DNA of 64,000 bases from contig NW_023601322.1 of the NCBI RefSeq assembly GCF_014898055.3, positions 10,602,153 through 10,666,152 on the forward strand, written 5' to 3'. Under the pieces are notes generated by a model. It was not told the origin of the DNA. It ran no database searches and saw nothing but the letters and a program-made list of their open reading frames with translations. Source of the stretch: Talpa occidentalis. Lineage: Eukaryota; Chordata; Mammalia; Eulipotyphla; Talpidae. Positions 1 to 12,590 of the stretch are shown one piece after another. Position numbers and translations under genes: made by a program. Every line of letters begins with the position of its first letter. Position 1 is the first letter of the stretch.

Positions 1-1795
1 CCTCAGTTAGTTCCTACCTCTCACTTTTGATGTCGGTGCTAGAAGTCTGCTCCCCTTTGAAAGAGATGAATGTCCATAGTCCCCCTCTCTTCTTATATCA
101 AAATCCTGCCAAACTATTAGAATTCCACACAATTCCTTATAAATCCTGAAGTCTTTCATTTTCTATGACTTACAAATTGCTTCTTGATTCGCTGGAATCT
201 GATCTCACCCCTTGCTCCTCTCCCCCAGTGTGCTCCTGGCCCACTACAGTCTATGTGAGCATGTGACTATAGACCCCGAGAGACAGGAAAGGAGAATGAG
301 ATGCACTCTCAGTCCAAAGAGCCCAGAAACACGAGCAGCATTTTGTCCTTGTCAGGCTTAGGTGAGAGGTTGCACCCACACACCTTGCATCTTCAGCACC
401 CCATATTTTGCCCCTGTGATTGCATCACTTCCCCCTAGGATAGTCCTTCTTAAGTAAACAAAAATTTTTCATTTGAAAACTTTGAGAATAGAAGTAATTC
501 TATGAAAAAATTATAATAGCCTAAATCAGAACTGACCAGAGCAAGTAAGAAGTACATTCAGCCGCTCAATGCAAAGCCATCTAGCTTAAATATAGACTTT
601 CATAAATCACCTCTCAGAATCCTTGGAAGAGGAGGACTAAGGAGTCAGACAGAACTGGGCTCTCCCCTCATCTCTGTGACTCAGGGTCTGTGTGATAGTT
701 AGAAGCTGTTCAGAGCAGCTTGCCCATCTCCACAGTGTGAGCTGTAGTGACCTCTGAAGGTCCTGGGCGGTGTCACCTCACATATGCAAATACCTTTGGT
801 GCATAATAGGTATAATAGCCTTTTGTGCCCTTCCTGTTGCTCCTTTGCATGCCATGATTTTGATCTTCAGCTAGCCAGATTCAGATTCGTTTTTCTTATT
901 ATAATTCTTATTTACCATTTTCAGGAAATGGTACAGTACTTAACAATACTTCAAAATACTTAAAATGAATGTGGTTATTTCTATTCTGCAGAGTTTTTTT
1001 TTTTTCTCTCTTTGGGTTTTTTGATTCCCAAAATGAGGGGTTGTTTTTACTCATGTCTATCCTGTTTCAGTAATTGAAACAAAGCATCTTTCTTCTATTT
1101 GCGGTTCAGAATAGGTAGAGACAAAATGCATTTCAATTTATGCATAATCTATAATAGTGTTTATTACAAATGTTTCTATGACTAGAAATCCAATTGTTTA
1201 TCATTTTGGAAATGTTTAATTAGTGGGAGCGCCATACTGTTGAACATTATGTCTTTTCTAAAAAGGAATAATTTTTAAAATACTTAATTTTTAAATATTT
1301 AATTAAAAAATTAAAAATCATTTAAAAAATGATGCCATGTGCATCACTCTGGCTGGTACATAGATATATGAAAGACAGAACAGTTGCAAATCATATATTT
1401 CCAGGAAGACATATTTTTGAAATCAGAAACAAAATGAGTACATTTTTATAAAAATAGAGAAAAAATATAGATTAAAATAACATTTTAAAAAACAGTTCCA
1501 AAAGAGAAAACTCAAAATTATTATGTTTATATTGGTTGAGTTATAAAAGCAAATTTGACTTACTTGTATAATTTTAAAAATTAAAATAAGAAAATTTTGC
1601 AAAATGGACACATGATAATGGTTGTCAAATGTCATAATATTTTATTTATGAAGTTTAGTTTTTATACAAAATCTCATAAATACAGTATTTTCTAATGTTT
1701 ACATTTTCAAGTATTTTTATTTAAGTTCATCCATGTGGAATTGAACAATAAGTGAAAAATAAGGCAACTTACATTTTCCTTTGCCTGTTCGAGTT
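1..1795. other. Unassigned AT-rich non-coding DNA
   Basis: No repeat family or coding exon is recognised here. The first 450 bases are less AT-rich; the rest is very AT-rich with short A and T runs, for example around 1260-1330 and 1440-1700. The only open frames are short and low-complexity, which fits chance. Confidence 0.6.
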
Positions 1796-1950
1796 GTGAA
1801 GGCAATGTGTGCCTCTGTGTTCATTGCAGCATTACTTACAATTGCCAAGATATGGAAACAATCTAATCGCCCATCTACAGACGAGTGATTAAGAAGATGT
1901 GGTTTACACATACAATTGAAAACTACTCAGCTTAAAAAAAAAAAAAAAAG
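1796..1950 (+). mobile_element. Old L1 ORF2 C-terminal fragment, ending in an A-run
   Basis: The segment reads like the late ORF2 coding part of an L1. It has a cattGCAGCATTACTTACAA-like stretch, then gccaagatatggaaacaa, then an aagaagatgtgg stretch. The same order is seen at 13975-14056 and 43735-43820 in younger copies. It is clearly more diverged than those copies, so it is an old insertion. It runs into an A-run at about 1934-1949. That run lies where ORF2 itself is A-rich (after actcagc), so it need not be an insertion tail. Confidence 0.7.
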
Positions 1951-2009
1951 TTGAATTGGATCTGGAGAAAGAAGAAGAAGGAGGTGTATGACAAGAGTCT
2001 TGCCCTTGG

Positions 2010-3110
2010 AGAATTGTGGGTGACTGGGGTGAGGCCTTTGCAATGGTTACCACAGGTAGGGGTATCATTCAACAATCAAAGATTTTCACAGTTCTCCAGC
2101 AGGAGTAAACCACAAGGCAGTTTGACAACAGTTAACACCAGAGCTCCACAATTGGGAGGTAGCTTTGCAGTTTGGGAAGTTCTATATTCCTTGTTGACAA
2201 TAGTATTACTCAAGTCAGAGGAAAAGAAGATGCCGGGGAATCCATCACAAGTGGTGATTAACAGGAGCCATATAGGCAGCAAGAAATGGACCCATGGTGA
2301 TGGTTGTCAGCTGTCAGCTTCCGGGCTCAGAGAGCAAAGGGCCAGTTGATGGTCCAACTGCAGGACCACTAGGGGACTATCCCATGTAAGGACAAGATAT
2401 CATCTTTGAAGAAAATCTGTTGGTTGTAAGTGAACCCTCATGTGATACTACGTCACCAATAAGTACAACAAACAGATTCCAAAAACATGGTTATAAGCAA
2501 GAGTGAATCAATGGAGAATGTCTCTGCATTCTACCCTGCAACTCTTATCTTTGTAGGTTCAGAAGTCCTAGCCCCCAGAAAAGACTATTTCAAGCAAGTA
2601 ACACAGCGGGATGTCCATTAAACTATACCTGCTGACTTTTTATTTCAGGCTTCTTGTGCATGAAACCTGCAGGCAAAAAAAAGGCATCACCATCCTGGAA
2701 ATGGTGATTGGTCCTGATCATTAGGATGAGGTGAATCTGCTGTCAGATTCACAGTGGGGTGAAGAATAGGCGCAGCATCTAAGTTAGTCAATGGGTCTTC
2801 TCTTTCCACCCCTTTGTTTGATTTTGAGGCCAAGTGAACAAATGTGGCAGGGAATAGGCTTTGTATGTAGGCAATCCCATGGGTCATCTCTTTCTAGTCC
2901 CTTATTTGATTTTGATAATAAATGGACAAGTTCAGCAGCCACAGTCTGATAAGAGCATTGTGACCACAGTTTCAAAGCTTTTAAGAGATTCCAGATTAGA
3001 GGTGCTTGCCTTGAATGAAAGGAATCTAGACCGTAAAGGCGATAAACAATGGTTGCTGCCTTACGGCCCGTAGCAGGATTTGGAGCCGCAGAGCATAGAG
3101 ATAAGAGATT
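2010..3110 (+). mobile_element. Decayed endogenous retrovirus-like (ERVL/MaLR type) internal segment
   Basis: This moderately GC-balanced stretch differs in texture from the flanking AT-rich DNA. Parts of it, mainly 2695-3070, resemble the internal pol/dUTPase-region sequence of ERVL/MaLR elements on the plus strand. No long frame is preserved; the longest open stretch is 132 codons (1951-2349) and is not recognisable. I infer an ancient, inactive fragment without identifiable LTRs. An unrelated old repeat is possible. Confidence 0.4.
2790..2938 (+). repeat. Diverged tandem duplication, about 60 bp in two copies
   Basis: 2790-2850 and 2879-2938 align: both have an atgggtc-tctcttt block, then a tttgattttga block, then an aatggacaag/aagtgaacaa-like block and a final gcag. 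They differ at roughly a quarter of positions, so the duplication is old. The repeat period is about 89 bp. It lies inside the ERV-like segment. Confidence 0.6.
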
Positions 3111-3815
3111 CCCAGGATATTAGTCCAACCAGAATTCTAGTTTCAATGAACTTACCATTCAGAGAAAGTGGATCTGAGTGGTGCAGGAGATCACTGGAGA
3201 AACAAGGTGGTGTGTTGCCCCATCAGAGATACCAATAACCACAGCCTGCCAGGAATGCGGCAGCTAATGCCTCACAGCTGAGCTACTATTTTTGGCCAGA
3301 GAGAAACGCCTTGCTTACTGCTACACTCTTTCCAAAAGCAGGGGTGTCAGAAGCCCACATGCAATAATTGATAGTTGTGAGGTATGTAGTCCTATCTCCA
3401 TTGCCTCCTGAGGCAACTCAGTCCTCCTTGGCACTTGCTGAAGACTTTGTTGTGACTGGACTTCAATTCATCTTCTCCCTCTACCCAGTTCTCCTTCCTT
3501 TATCCCTTCACAAGTGTGAAACCCCAGAAAGTTCCCTAATAATCTTCCCATGCTCAAATTTCTGTCTCATAACCTGTCTCCCAGGGAACACAACCTCAGA
3601 CAGTATTTTTTTCTGATGTAGTTAATTTTATGAAGCAATCAGTGAGTGCATGCTACGTAGCCTGCCATGGGGACTATATCAAGGAAATACAAGATTTGGT
3701 TTTCCTTTTCAAGGATGCGCAAACTTATTAGTGAGATGATAATAGCTGCAGTATTCTCTTTTGATGATTTCAGGTATTTAAGTGCAAATTGAGGGGCACC
3801 TATCATACATGTTCT
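3111..3815. other. Unassigned sequence, possibly still ERV-related
   Basis: This stretch is moderately GC-balanced up to about 3600, including a C/T-rich patch at 3470-3600. It holds no recognisable repeat end, exon or RNA gene. It may be the continuation of the ERV-like segment, but I cannot show that. Confidence 0.4.
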
Positions 3816-3819
3816 GAAT

Positions 3820-4010
3820 AAGGTATTGCAGATACATAGCTTGGATTCAAATGTCAAGTCCACCATTTAGTAAATATAGGAAATTATTGTCCTCTTTATG
3901 ACTTGGTTTCTTTACTGGTAAGTCGGGAATAATAACACAACCTATCTCTAAGAATTGTTGCAAGGAACAAATAAGCTAAAATATGTGAGGCAGTAGGCAT
4001 TGAATTAGTG
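3820..4010 (+). repeat. MIR SINE fragment
   Basis: The order of blocks matches the MIR core and 3' part: a gattcaaatg-like block, a gacttggtttcttta block, then gtcgggaataataacac, then a cctatctctaagaattgttgcaagg block. Divergence is high, as expected for this ancient mammalian SINE. Confidence 0.7.
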
Positions 4011-4134
4011 AGGGTTGCAGAAATTGGTCTGGAAATGTTAGTCACTATGTCATCAGTGTGATTTAAAGCAAGCAAGAAAAATGACCCAAACCAAGGACAG
4101 TCTGTGCTGAGATTTGATTAGTCACTAGTTATAA

Positions 4135-4262
4135 CTTACTGTGTAAGAAGGCTTTATTGCTTACCAAGTATTTACATAAACATTGCCTCATTTGATGCTA
4201 ATAACTTGGCGACGTAGATATCAATTTCATTTTGCAAATTGCACAACTAAAATTGAAAGGAG
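4135..4262 (-). repeat. MIR fragment, antisense
   Basis: The sequence reads as the reverse complement of the MIR 3' part: cctcatttgatgctaataac, then a gtagatatcaatttcat block, then a gcaaattgcacaac block. It is short and diverged. Confidence 0.55.
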
Positions 4263-5395
4263 GCAGGCCTCCTAGTTCAATGTTATTTTTAATGATGCAG
4301 TAGGAGAAAAAAATGTAGGAGAAAAGCATTTGTGAGGGCAAAACCATGAAAGGTGTATGGGAAACAAACAGGCCAGAAATGACCTCATGGAACATTAGTT
4401 TCACTATAAAAGTTGTGGCCAGACTATAGGCAGTCTTGACTTGAGTACTTAAAAAATAAAATAAAGGGACAACCACTAAATGTTTTTGCATTAAAAAGGA
4501 AAGAGATAATCATATTGGAATTATAGGATAAATTTGTTAGGTGTCACAGATAACAAAAGTTTATAGGAAGGGGCGCATGGACTCTGGGGTCAAGGACTAT
4601 GGGGGCCTGGGTGGTGGGTTTAGTGTAGTAACATGTATCAAAAAGTATACACCTTTGAGCCACATGCTAGAAATCATTGTTACCTCAATTTAAAAAAAAG
4701 AACAATTTTCAAACAAGAAATAGAGTGAGACAATGGATGGAATTCTAACTTAAAAGGAGTACCAAGTTTTAGTTTAGATTTTTCTCTTAAATTACTATGC
4801 TATATGAAAGAGCTATTTGGACTTGCTGAGTATTTGTTTCTTACTCTGCCAAAACAAAAGGCAATAATGAAGCCTCTAAATCATTTAGTGCTTCTCTATG
4901 AATGGTGAGTGATGCAAAGACTGACTGCTCAACCCATCTTTAGCTTTGCTAAAATGATGAAATATAGCAAATGTTTGCATGCTCTCGTAGAAATTTTTAT
5001 CTTTTTTTTTCCCAAAAATTCCAATTTATGTCCCTTAGCAATGTATGAAATGATTTTCTGAGTGCAAATTTAAAACAACTTTGTAAAATAAGATTAGTTT
5101 CTCAAATTAGTTCTTTTCCTCTTAGGTGAACCACAAACAAAAGCATGAAATCCATGAGTAGTACTTTTATTTACACACAAATGCCATATGACTGAGACTT
5201 ATTTATGATGACTTATTCTGTAATCTTAAATTATGAACTAATGTTTAGTGAGACTTTATTTGCCAAGAACCTAGAATACTGGGATTCTTTCTTAAGTAGG
5301 CCTGTTTTTATTTTCAATGTCTTCCTGTATTAGCTATTAATCTTCTAAAGATTTCTAAAGATTATAATTCATCTTAAGATTTTACCTCTTAACTG
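4263..5395. other. Unassigned AT-rich non-coding DNA
   Basis: No gene or recognised young repeat is visible. A faint L1M-like tail may lie at 4560-4700, where acatgtatcaaaaagtatac is followed by a ttacctcaattt A-run, but the evidence is too weak to call. Confidence 0.5.
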
Positions 5396-6238
5396 TTAGG
5401 ATGACTTTTATCAAAAACACAAGTGATATCAAGTATTGGTGAGGGTATGGAGAGAAGGGAACCCGACCAATGTTGTATATAATGTGCAGTCACCATGGAA
5501 AGTAAGATGGAAGTTCCTCAAAAATAAAACTAAAACTAGAATGACTATATGATCTAGCAATCTTACTTCTGGATATTTTTATACAAAGGAAATAAAATCA
5601 GTATCTCCAAAAAATATCTGCATTCCCATGTTCATTGTGGCATTATTCACAACATACAACACTACAGAAAGCACCTAAATATCCATAAATAAATGAATAA
5701 AGAAAATGTGATACACATACATCACATCAAGGCACACCACTGGAACATTAGTCAGTCATAAAAAGAAAAATCTAGCATTCATGACAATACAGATGAAACT
5801 GGGGGATATTATGTAAATTGAAATAAACCAAATACAGAAAGACAAATGCTGTATGTTCTTACTTATATGTGGAATCTAAAAAAAGCCAAATGCATAGTAT
5901 CAGAGAAAAGAATGTTGATTTCCAGGACCTGGGGTAGGAATTGGGAGAAATATGGAGAGTTTGATTAAAGGTTGCAAACTTTCAGTTATAAGATGATTAA
6001 GTTCTGGGGATCTAGTGTACATCATGTTAATTATAGTTAATAATACTATTTGTATAATTGAAATTTTCAAAGAGTAGCTCTTAAGGGTTCTCACTGTTTT
6101 AAAACAAAAGGTAACTATGCAAGGTGATGGATATGTTCACTGATTGTGGTAATCATTTCACAATGTACATATATAATACATCATCACAGCATACACCATA
6201 ACAATTTTTACTTGCCAATCATACATAGTAAAGGTGGA
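5396..6238 (+). mobile_element. Old L1 (L1M type): ORF2 end plus 3'UTR
   Basis: 5400-5830 follows the L1 ORF2 C-terminal order: a gtgagggtatggaga block, a cccatgttcattgtggcatt block, a gatacacatacat block and a gatgaaactggggg block. It is followed by a long 3'UTR unlike the young L1 here. That UTR contains tggttccatttc-free AT-rich sequence and a gtaatcatttcacaatgtac motif at about 6150-6170, which is characteristic of older mammalian L1 3'UTRs. ORF2 is broken by many substitutions and indels. It is 5'-truncated. Confidence 0.75.
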
Positions 6239-8430
6239 CCGTAAAGAAAAACAACAAAAAATTTCACTGTTGTCCATAGTACCTAAAATACAAATTCTCC
6301 ATTTTTATGTATCTTCTATAAAGCTTCACAGTAGTTCATTTTGTCATGTGTTCATAGTCTTTTTTTATGTTGACCTCATCTTCTGTGGGATCCCCCAGGA
6401 CACTCGGGTACCCCAACTTTGGCACCTATGCCTAGAGTATAGTTTTCTCTTTGTTTCTACAGCCAGGTTTCATAGTTCTCAGAAGAGAGAAACCAATGTT
6501 TATGCTTATAATTAGTTTAATTTCTATACTACACAGTGTGAACTAGAAAGTCACTCATACATGACATATTTTTTAAAGTCCTTGCCCTGGAGGACTGTTG
6601 TGGGCAAGAAGTGGATATATACATAAGAATGGGTGGTCAGGGTCATTCTTTCTTATAGCCACTGTGAGTGCCCTCATCATGTAACCTTAAGATAAGGGTA
6701 TACTACCTTAAAGAAACCGACAACTTAAAAAAACAACAAAACTGACAATTCTGTGAAAGTATCAGTAATAATAAATATGCTTTATGTCCATCAACTTTAC
6801 AATTATTTCTATAAGGGAAACAGCTTGATGTTTGCAGGGAGCTAAAAATTCATGAAGTGAGAGAGTGAGACTAAGCTCAGATGCTAACCATTTGTTCCTC
6901 TATGGCTAATGGCTTATGTAAGTGGCCCTACTCATAAATGGGGCATATCACCCCTAGGTAATGCACTTGGTTAAAGCAATAGGGTGAAAAGTAGCAGAAA
7001 CTATTTTGTCACTCTAATGTGGTGAAACTGATGACTCAGATTGAATTTCAGGGAACATCATGTGATGACACAAAGCCATATTCACTAGGTGACAAATATA
7101 TAGCATTTACAAAATTCTAGGAAATAGTGTGGAATAGTGCAGAGCGTGAGGGTGATATTTGCTTCCCAAAACATGCACAGTGAAGCCTGCCTGCTGACAT
7201 TTTCATCCACTGTAAGAGTCTTGATTTCTGAAACCTTGTATGTGAGAGATGACATTATTTGAAATGCACACTTTATTTCAGGGTGCATGATTTATTGCTT
7301 GTTTTATGTCAGTGACAAAGTGGCTTTTAGTTCATCTCAACTGAAGTACATAGTGGAAATCTCAGGGACAGGAAAAATTTTGCTTTCTTTTTATTAACTT
7401 ACAAGAATTTTCAGTTCCATCAAGGGGCTCTATCTAAGTATTGAAAGAGAGGAGATTGATGTTTCCCCTTGTTAAAGGTGTTTGTGCCATTTATGGGTTT
7501 CTTTCTGTGAATCAGCTTTCTGACGCTCAGTAATCTGATCTGAAGATATAAAAAGGGCAATTATGAATCATATTCTTGGTAATGCAATCAGTTATCTTCT
7601 TTCCCACTTTAGACAAAGACATTTCTCAATTAATGATGGCAAATCATCAATCACTTTTCTCTGATAGGCACCAAATTTTTTCTACCATATTATACAACTT
7701 TTTCTTCTTTTACTTGCCTGAGTTCTATAGAACAAATATTTGATGCCTTTGGATTTCAGAGAACATGGCTGTTTAGGCAAGGTTTTCTCTGTCCTTGAGA
7801 GACAGTTAAAAGATCTACTGAAAAACATGTTTTAGTTTCTCAACAATTTTATAAAATTAAATTTTAGCAAATATAAATATCCAAAAGGATAATGAAAGAA
7901 GATTTTGTTCATCTAGACAGTTATTTTATTTTCTTTCACTTACTCTCATTCAGTTTTTTTTTAAATCCATATGTTCCCTACAGGAACATATAATTGGGGA
8001 TTATATGCCACCAGTTCTGAAATGTCATAGAGGTTTTAGAACTAATACAATAGTTAATACCTTACAAGAAAAGAGCAGAGCCCCACTCCAAGACGATCCC
8101 TCATTATAAAGCCCTACCACCTCCCCCCTGCCCTAGAGTCTCTGAACCCAGTATTTGGGTTGGAAATGTGGAATGTTAAGACTGAGAATCCTGCCTACTG
8201 AGAAAGATGTGAAATTGAAGCTGACTGAAATTTGGAGGGTAGAAGGAAAAAATTTTAAGAATTCATTAATGCAAAATATATCTTCTAATAAGTTATATTC
8301 TGTGGTCATTTTTGTTCTTAACTTTTAAAGAAACAAAAACTGCATTATCTTCATAACCTTCACACTTGGAATTTACTAAGTGGGTAGATACGAATTATGG
8401 CTTCTCATGGCACAAAGGAAATTCTAACTA
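6239..8430. other. Unassigned AT-rich non-coding DNA
   Basis: I see no recognisable gene or repeat. Sequence near 6800-7260 has higher complexity and could be unique conserved non-coding DNA or an old repeat. A C-rich patch lies at 8085-8140. Open frames are at most 93 codons and look random. Confidence 0.5.
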
Positions 8431-8487
8431 CATGGAGGTATAATAAGTAAATGGAGGTATAATAAGTACATGGAGGTATAATAAGTA
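8431..8487 (+). repeat. 19-bp tandem repeat, three copies
   Basis: The unit catggaggtataataagta occurs at 8431-8449 and 8469-8487. The middle copy at 8450-8468 differs only at its first base. The array sits in otherwise unassigned AT-rich DNA. Confidence 0.95.
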
Positions 8488-10424
8488 AATCGTGGTGATC
8501 ATTCTGCAACATATGCATATTTAAACATCAAACTGAACAGCTTAAACATGTACAGTGTTTATATGTCAATTCTACTTTTATTTTTTAAGTTTGTGGTTGA
8601 ACTAACACAGCCCAAATTACCAGAGTCCACTGAATGCTACACCCAAACCAAAGCAGTCACAGGTATCAATCTGGATCCCATCAGGAGACAGAAAACATGT
8701 TGTGATTTAAATATCAAAGGGATGGTTAAGTATAAAGAAATGTTAAACTGATATGAAAGGAACTATTTAGTGCAAGAGAATTCCGTGCAGTGTGCAAAGA
8801 CTAAGGGGCCATGGATACAGAAAGGAAAATCTCAAAAGGATACCATCTTCACAGTGTTAGGGATCAGAATTTGTTGGGGAACATCTAGTTGTAGACCAAA
8901 GGACACAGAGGTTGGGCAGTTGGCCAGAACCTTAGCTGGTTTGCAGAAGCTCACTTGGCAAGCAGAAAGCAAGCCTTCGGGGTGTAGATAACCCTCTACT
9001 CAAGGCTGGGTATGCAATTATACAAAGGGAGTTGGGTTACCAGATAACTTCCGTCTTTTCAATTTGGAAATCAGTGTTATGTCCTTCAGTGGGGAATGAA
9101 ATGGAAGGTGTTCCTCCTTTGTGAGCCACAACAGTAAATATAGTACAGAAAGATAATCTTAATAGGTCTTTCTAAATTCACACATAAAATTTTTAAGCCC
9201 AACTTTTTAAGTGACAGCCTGTTTAGTTTTTACTTACTGGGCCTATTTTGGTAAGTTAAACTGTCTTTGAAAGCTAGTCATTTCACCAAAATATTCTCAT
9301 TGAAATTAAGCAATCATGTTAGGTACTACCCATTCCACTAATGGTATTGTTAAACTAATATTTGATTTTGCACTTGCTTTTTTCTCTTAATTGCCTTCAT
9401 CAAAAAAAAATAGATTTTTATTTTTAACTATATTGCTCTAAAAAAGCCACTTTTATTTATTTATTGTACAAGTATAATTATCAGGAATTATCGAATCTCT
9501 TGATGTTATTTCCTTAATCAACTTTGCCTTTTCCTAATTTTTATTGGATAATAATATTTTTCATTTATTATGATTAAATTATAAAAGTTCATAAAACTAA
9601 GAATTATTTCTACCATAGTAAACAGCTGAGTATGCTGCTATGAATATAGCATGTAAGTTTGGCATTTATATAATCAGCTTTTCAAAACTTTATAAATATT
9701 TTGTATATGTGGTTTAGGATGTCATCAAAATTAATGAAAAGTCTTAAGACTTAAAAGAAGGCTTTCAGTATAAATTTATTAAATATATTGGGTATATTTT
9801 CCAGTTTCTCCATATACCAGGTATTTCTAATCTCCTTGTGCTTCATGGAAATGCAGAGTTAAATTAAAAAACCAATAGCAGCTGCCAAGTTTAGAGCATA
9901 TTCTTATAGTTTTTGCTTAATAGGTTTGATGTAAGATTATTTGAGACTAAAGCACTGACTTATTTTATTTTTCAATATAAAATCATTTTTACTATATTAT
10001 GTATTTCACTTCATAAACAAAATAACTCATCTTTATGTGGCTGGAAGAAAAAAATTATCACTGATTCTTTCATTGTAAAAATCATACATCATAAAAGTAC
10101 AGAGAAAGGAGACACTACATAAAAATATAAACATAAAAATTAACATTACATTCACCTCCCCATCCATCCATAATGGCTTGTCTTATTTTGATGTATAGCC
10201 TTCCAAACTACCAGAGGAGAAAATACTTGTGCATTATATTCTATCACAACATGTTTCAGATACATAAAATTCAAGAGAGTGTTTAAATAAAAGTTAGATA
10301 TATGCCATAATGAGTTTCTCTGCAAGTATACAAATAATACAACAACATGGGAAAACATTCCATAATACATTGTTATACAAAACAATAACAAACAAAGCAG
10401 CCTATAGATTTTGATTTTCAATAA
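8488..10424. other. Unassigned AT-rich non-coding DNA
   Basis: 8600-9010 is less AT-rich and has two adjacent open frames of 67 and 73 codons (8548-8751 and 8770-8991). Neither resembles a known protein, so this may be an old LTR or DNA-transposon relic. 9100-10424 is very AT-rich and featureless. Confidence 0.45.
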
Positions 10425-10555
10425 ACTTTAATTTTAAACCAATTTTAGATTTACAAAAAAATTACAAGCACAACACAAAGAGTTTTGTATATCCCAACTC
10501 CAGTTGCATCTACCATTAACATCTTTCATTACAAAGATATATTTCCTGCTAACTT
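10425..10555 (-). mobile_element. Possible old L1 3'UTR fragment, antisense
   Basis: The stretch ttagatttacaaaaaaatta, then tcccaactccagttgcat and accattaacatcttt, resembles the antisense of L1M-class 3'UTRs. It is short and strongly diverged. Confidence 0.35.
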
Positions 10556-10686
10556 CCTGTAAAAGATTATGTGAGGAATTTTTCCTGGAAACCATTTAAA
10601 AATCTAGATTTTCTTATTTGACAAAATAACAAATAAGAAGGAATGTTTATCATTTTACAATTAATTTTTCAAAGGATATGGTTTAA

Positions 10687-10990
10687 CATGCAATTTGCAG
10701 CAACATGGATGGCGCTGGAAGGGATCATGCTCAGCGAAATAAGCCAAAAAGAAAAAGAAAAATACCGGATGGTCTCACTCATAGCAGGAATCTAGAAAAC
10801 TTAAATAAGGGACCAGGAAAATGAATATAAGAAAGTGAAAATCAAAATCAACAAAAAACTATGAACCAGTCACACTCTATGGGGGGTGGGGGTCGGGGAG
10901 GGGAGGGATTGGGGTCAAAATAAGGGGGTTGCAATTATATGGGGAATATAAAAATAAAATTTATAAAAATTTAAAAAAATTGTATTAAAA
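10687..10990 (+). mobile_element. Young 5'-truncated L1 (3' end only)
   Basis: A 16-bp target-site duplication, aaaggatatggtttaa, flanks the insertion at 10671-10686 and 10991-11006. The insert begins inside the last ORF2 codons (catgcaatttgcagc), passes the ORF2 stop at about 10796, and includes the G-rich 3'UTR tract and an A-rich tail. It is almost identical to the 3' end of the full-length copy at 37827-44160. The only coding content is about 35 ORF2 codons. Confidence 0.95.
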
Positions 10991-11006
10991 AAAGGATATG
11001 GTTTAA

Positions 11007-11784
11007 ATTTATCTGTCTTAAAATATATGGATTTTTGAAAATATCGGGCTCCTTTCATTTCATTGTTTTATGCTGTTTTGGTATTTTATACTTATTTCCT
11101 ATTCTTTCTGCCTTTTACTGTATGAACTGTTTTGCTTCTTGTTTTTTAGCAAATGGATAACATGATGTTTTTCATCTCCCAGGCAACTATTATGCATGTC
11201 TAATAGCCCTATGTCTATATCCCTATGTCTATATCTATGTCAATATCTACATTTGATTTTTTTCCTCTATTTTTATCTACTCTGTGAGTGTTGTGTTTTT
11301 GTTTGTGATGGTTGCTGTTTACCTGAAGGCAATAGGAGTAATAAATTTTCTAAGCCTTGAATAACTAAAATACCTAAATATTACATCACAAATTGGCAAA
11401 ATATTACCTATCTTATGAACTAGAGATGTTTTGAGTGAAATATGTGGTGTAAAAGCTATTTGTCTATTGCATCTTGGTGCTTATCTGCTGGGTTTATAAT
11501 TGAATAGTCTCAGAAAGCTTAATTAACACTTGTTCCTTTAAAACCAGTCTGTATTTGTTTGAGCCAATGTGTTTTTATCTATGTTTCCTTTCTAGCAGTT
11601 CTTTGTTATCCTCAAAATTTTAAAAAATTTATCCTAAATTACCTCTAGGAGTAAGTTTTTGAAAACTCTGTATAAACAAAAAGAATATAATTTTTAAATG
11701 TTTGTTTCTGTTTCATTTGCTGTTTTAGTGGTTGATTTTTTTAAGGGAAACCATCTTCACAATCTAAAAAATATGTTCTAGGCC
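11007..11784. other. Unassigned AT-rich non-coding DNA
   Basis: Nothing is recognised apart from a small imperfect repeat of ccctatgtctatat near 11208-11245. Confidence 0.5.
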
Positions 11785-12590
11785 TTTCAAGAGACACTCT
11801 TATGGCTGTCACAGATGGGCCAAACCTAGGTAAAAAAGATCTAGATCTAGATTTCACTCTTCAAGATCAAGACCCTACAAGAAGTCGAGCTGTTCTGTCC
11901 ACCTTAGAGATAGATGAAGCAGAAGTAGTTTAATGGAAATATACGAAAGTCAAGTTCAGAGAGGAAATGGCAACCTTCCCAGTGAAGTGGATGAACAAGC
12001 CCACCAATGGAATTCATCACCCAGGTGAGACAATACAGAACTACGGAGAGCAACGAGGGTAAATCTACAGACCTCAGACCAGTTAGTCTCCCTGCTTTTG
12101 CTGTAGAGTGAACAGGAAGAATGGTGGCTGCTGTGATGCAGGGAGGCTCCAAACTTTTATGTGCACTACCTGCTGAGAAATTCATGCTCATGATTTAGTT
12201 CTGAAATACTGAAAATGCAAAATGTGTGGGATAGTGTGAGAGTGAGACATGCTACCCAACTGGCTGCAGTGATGTGCAGGCGGGAGGCCCAGGCCCTACA
12301 GGAAGGGATGGCTGCTACCTTAATTGTGTCTATGCAATGACTAGAAAACTACAAGTGAGGGGCAGTGACAAGTCTCCTGTTAGCCCTGCTACGCGAAGAA
12401 CTACACTGGGAGATGTTAGAGGTACCATATTTCCTTAGATCCAGAAGGACATTGAGTTGACAAGATCATCTGATCCATAACAGACTCTTGGTGCCTATCC
12501 TATACTGAGGGCCTTGCAGACCAAATTCATGGCCACTGAAGTATAGATTTTTCTATTCAGAAACTTGTGAGAAATAAATCGTAACTTAAG
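11785..12590 (+). other. Possible decayed retrocopy or old repeat, unidentified
   Basis: This 0.8 kb block has higher GC than its surroundings. Several short plus-strand frames read like protein: about 50 codons from the ATG at 11802 to a stop near 11931, and a later Ala/Glu/Leu-rich stretch near 12250-12340. The frames are interrupted by stops and shifts. An aataaa hexamer lies near 12574, close to the end of the GC-richer block. This could be a processed pseudogene of an unidentified gene, or an old LTR element. I cannot name a parent. Confidence 0.25.

Noticed and set aside
2861..3073. 70-codon frame as a functional retroviral-derived protein
   Set aside because: It is short, lacks a complete domain, and lies in a segment broken by stops and a tandem duplication.
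6234..6515. 93-codon open frame as a small gene
   Set aside because: It starts at the 3' end of an old L1, encodes a low-complexity hydrophobic peptide, and has no supporting feature.
8431..8487. CRISPR-like repeat array
   Set aside because: The three units are directly adjacent with no spacers, and the context is mammalian. It is a simple tandem repeat.
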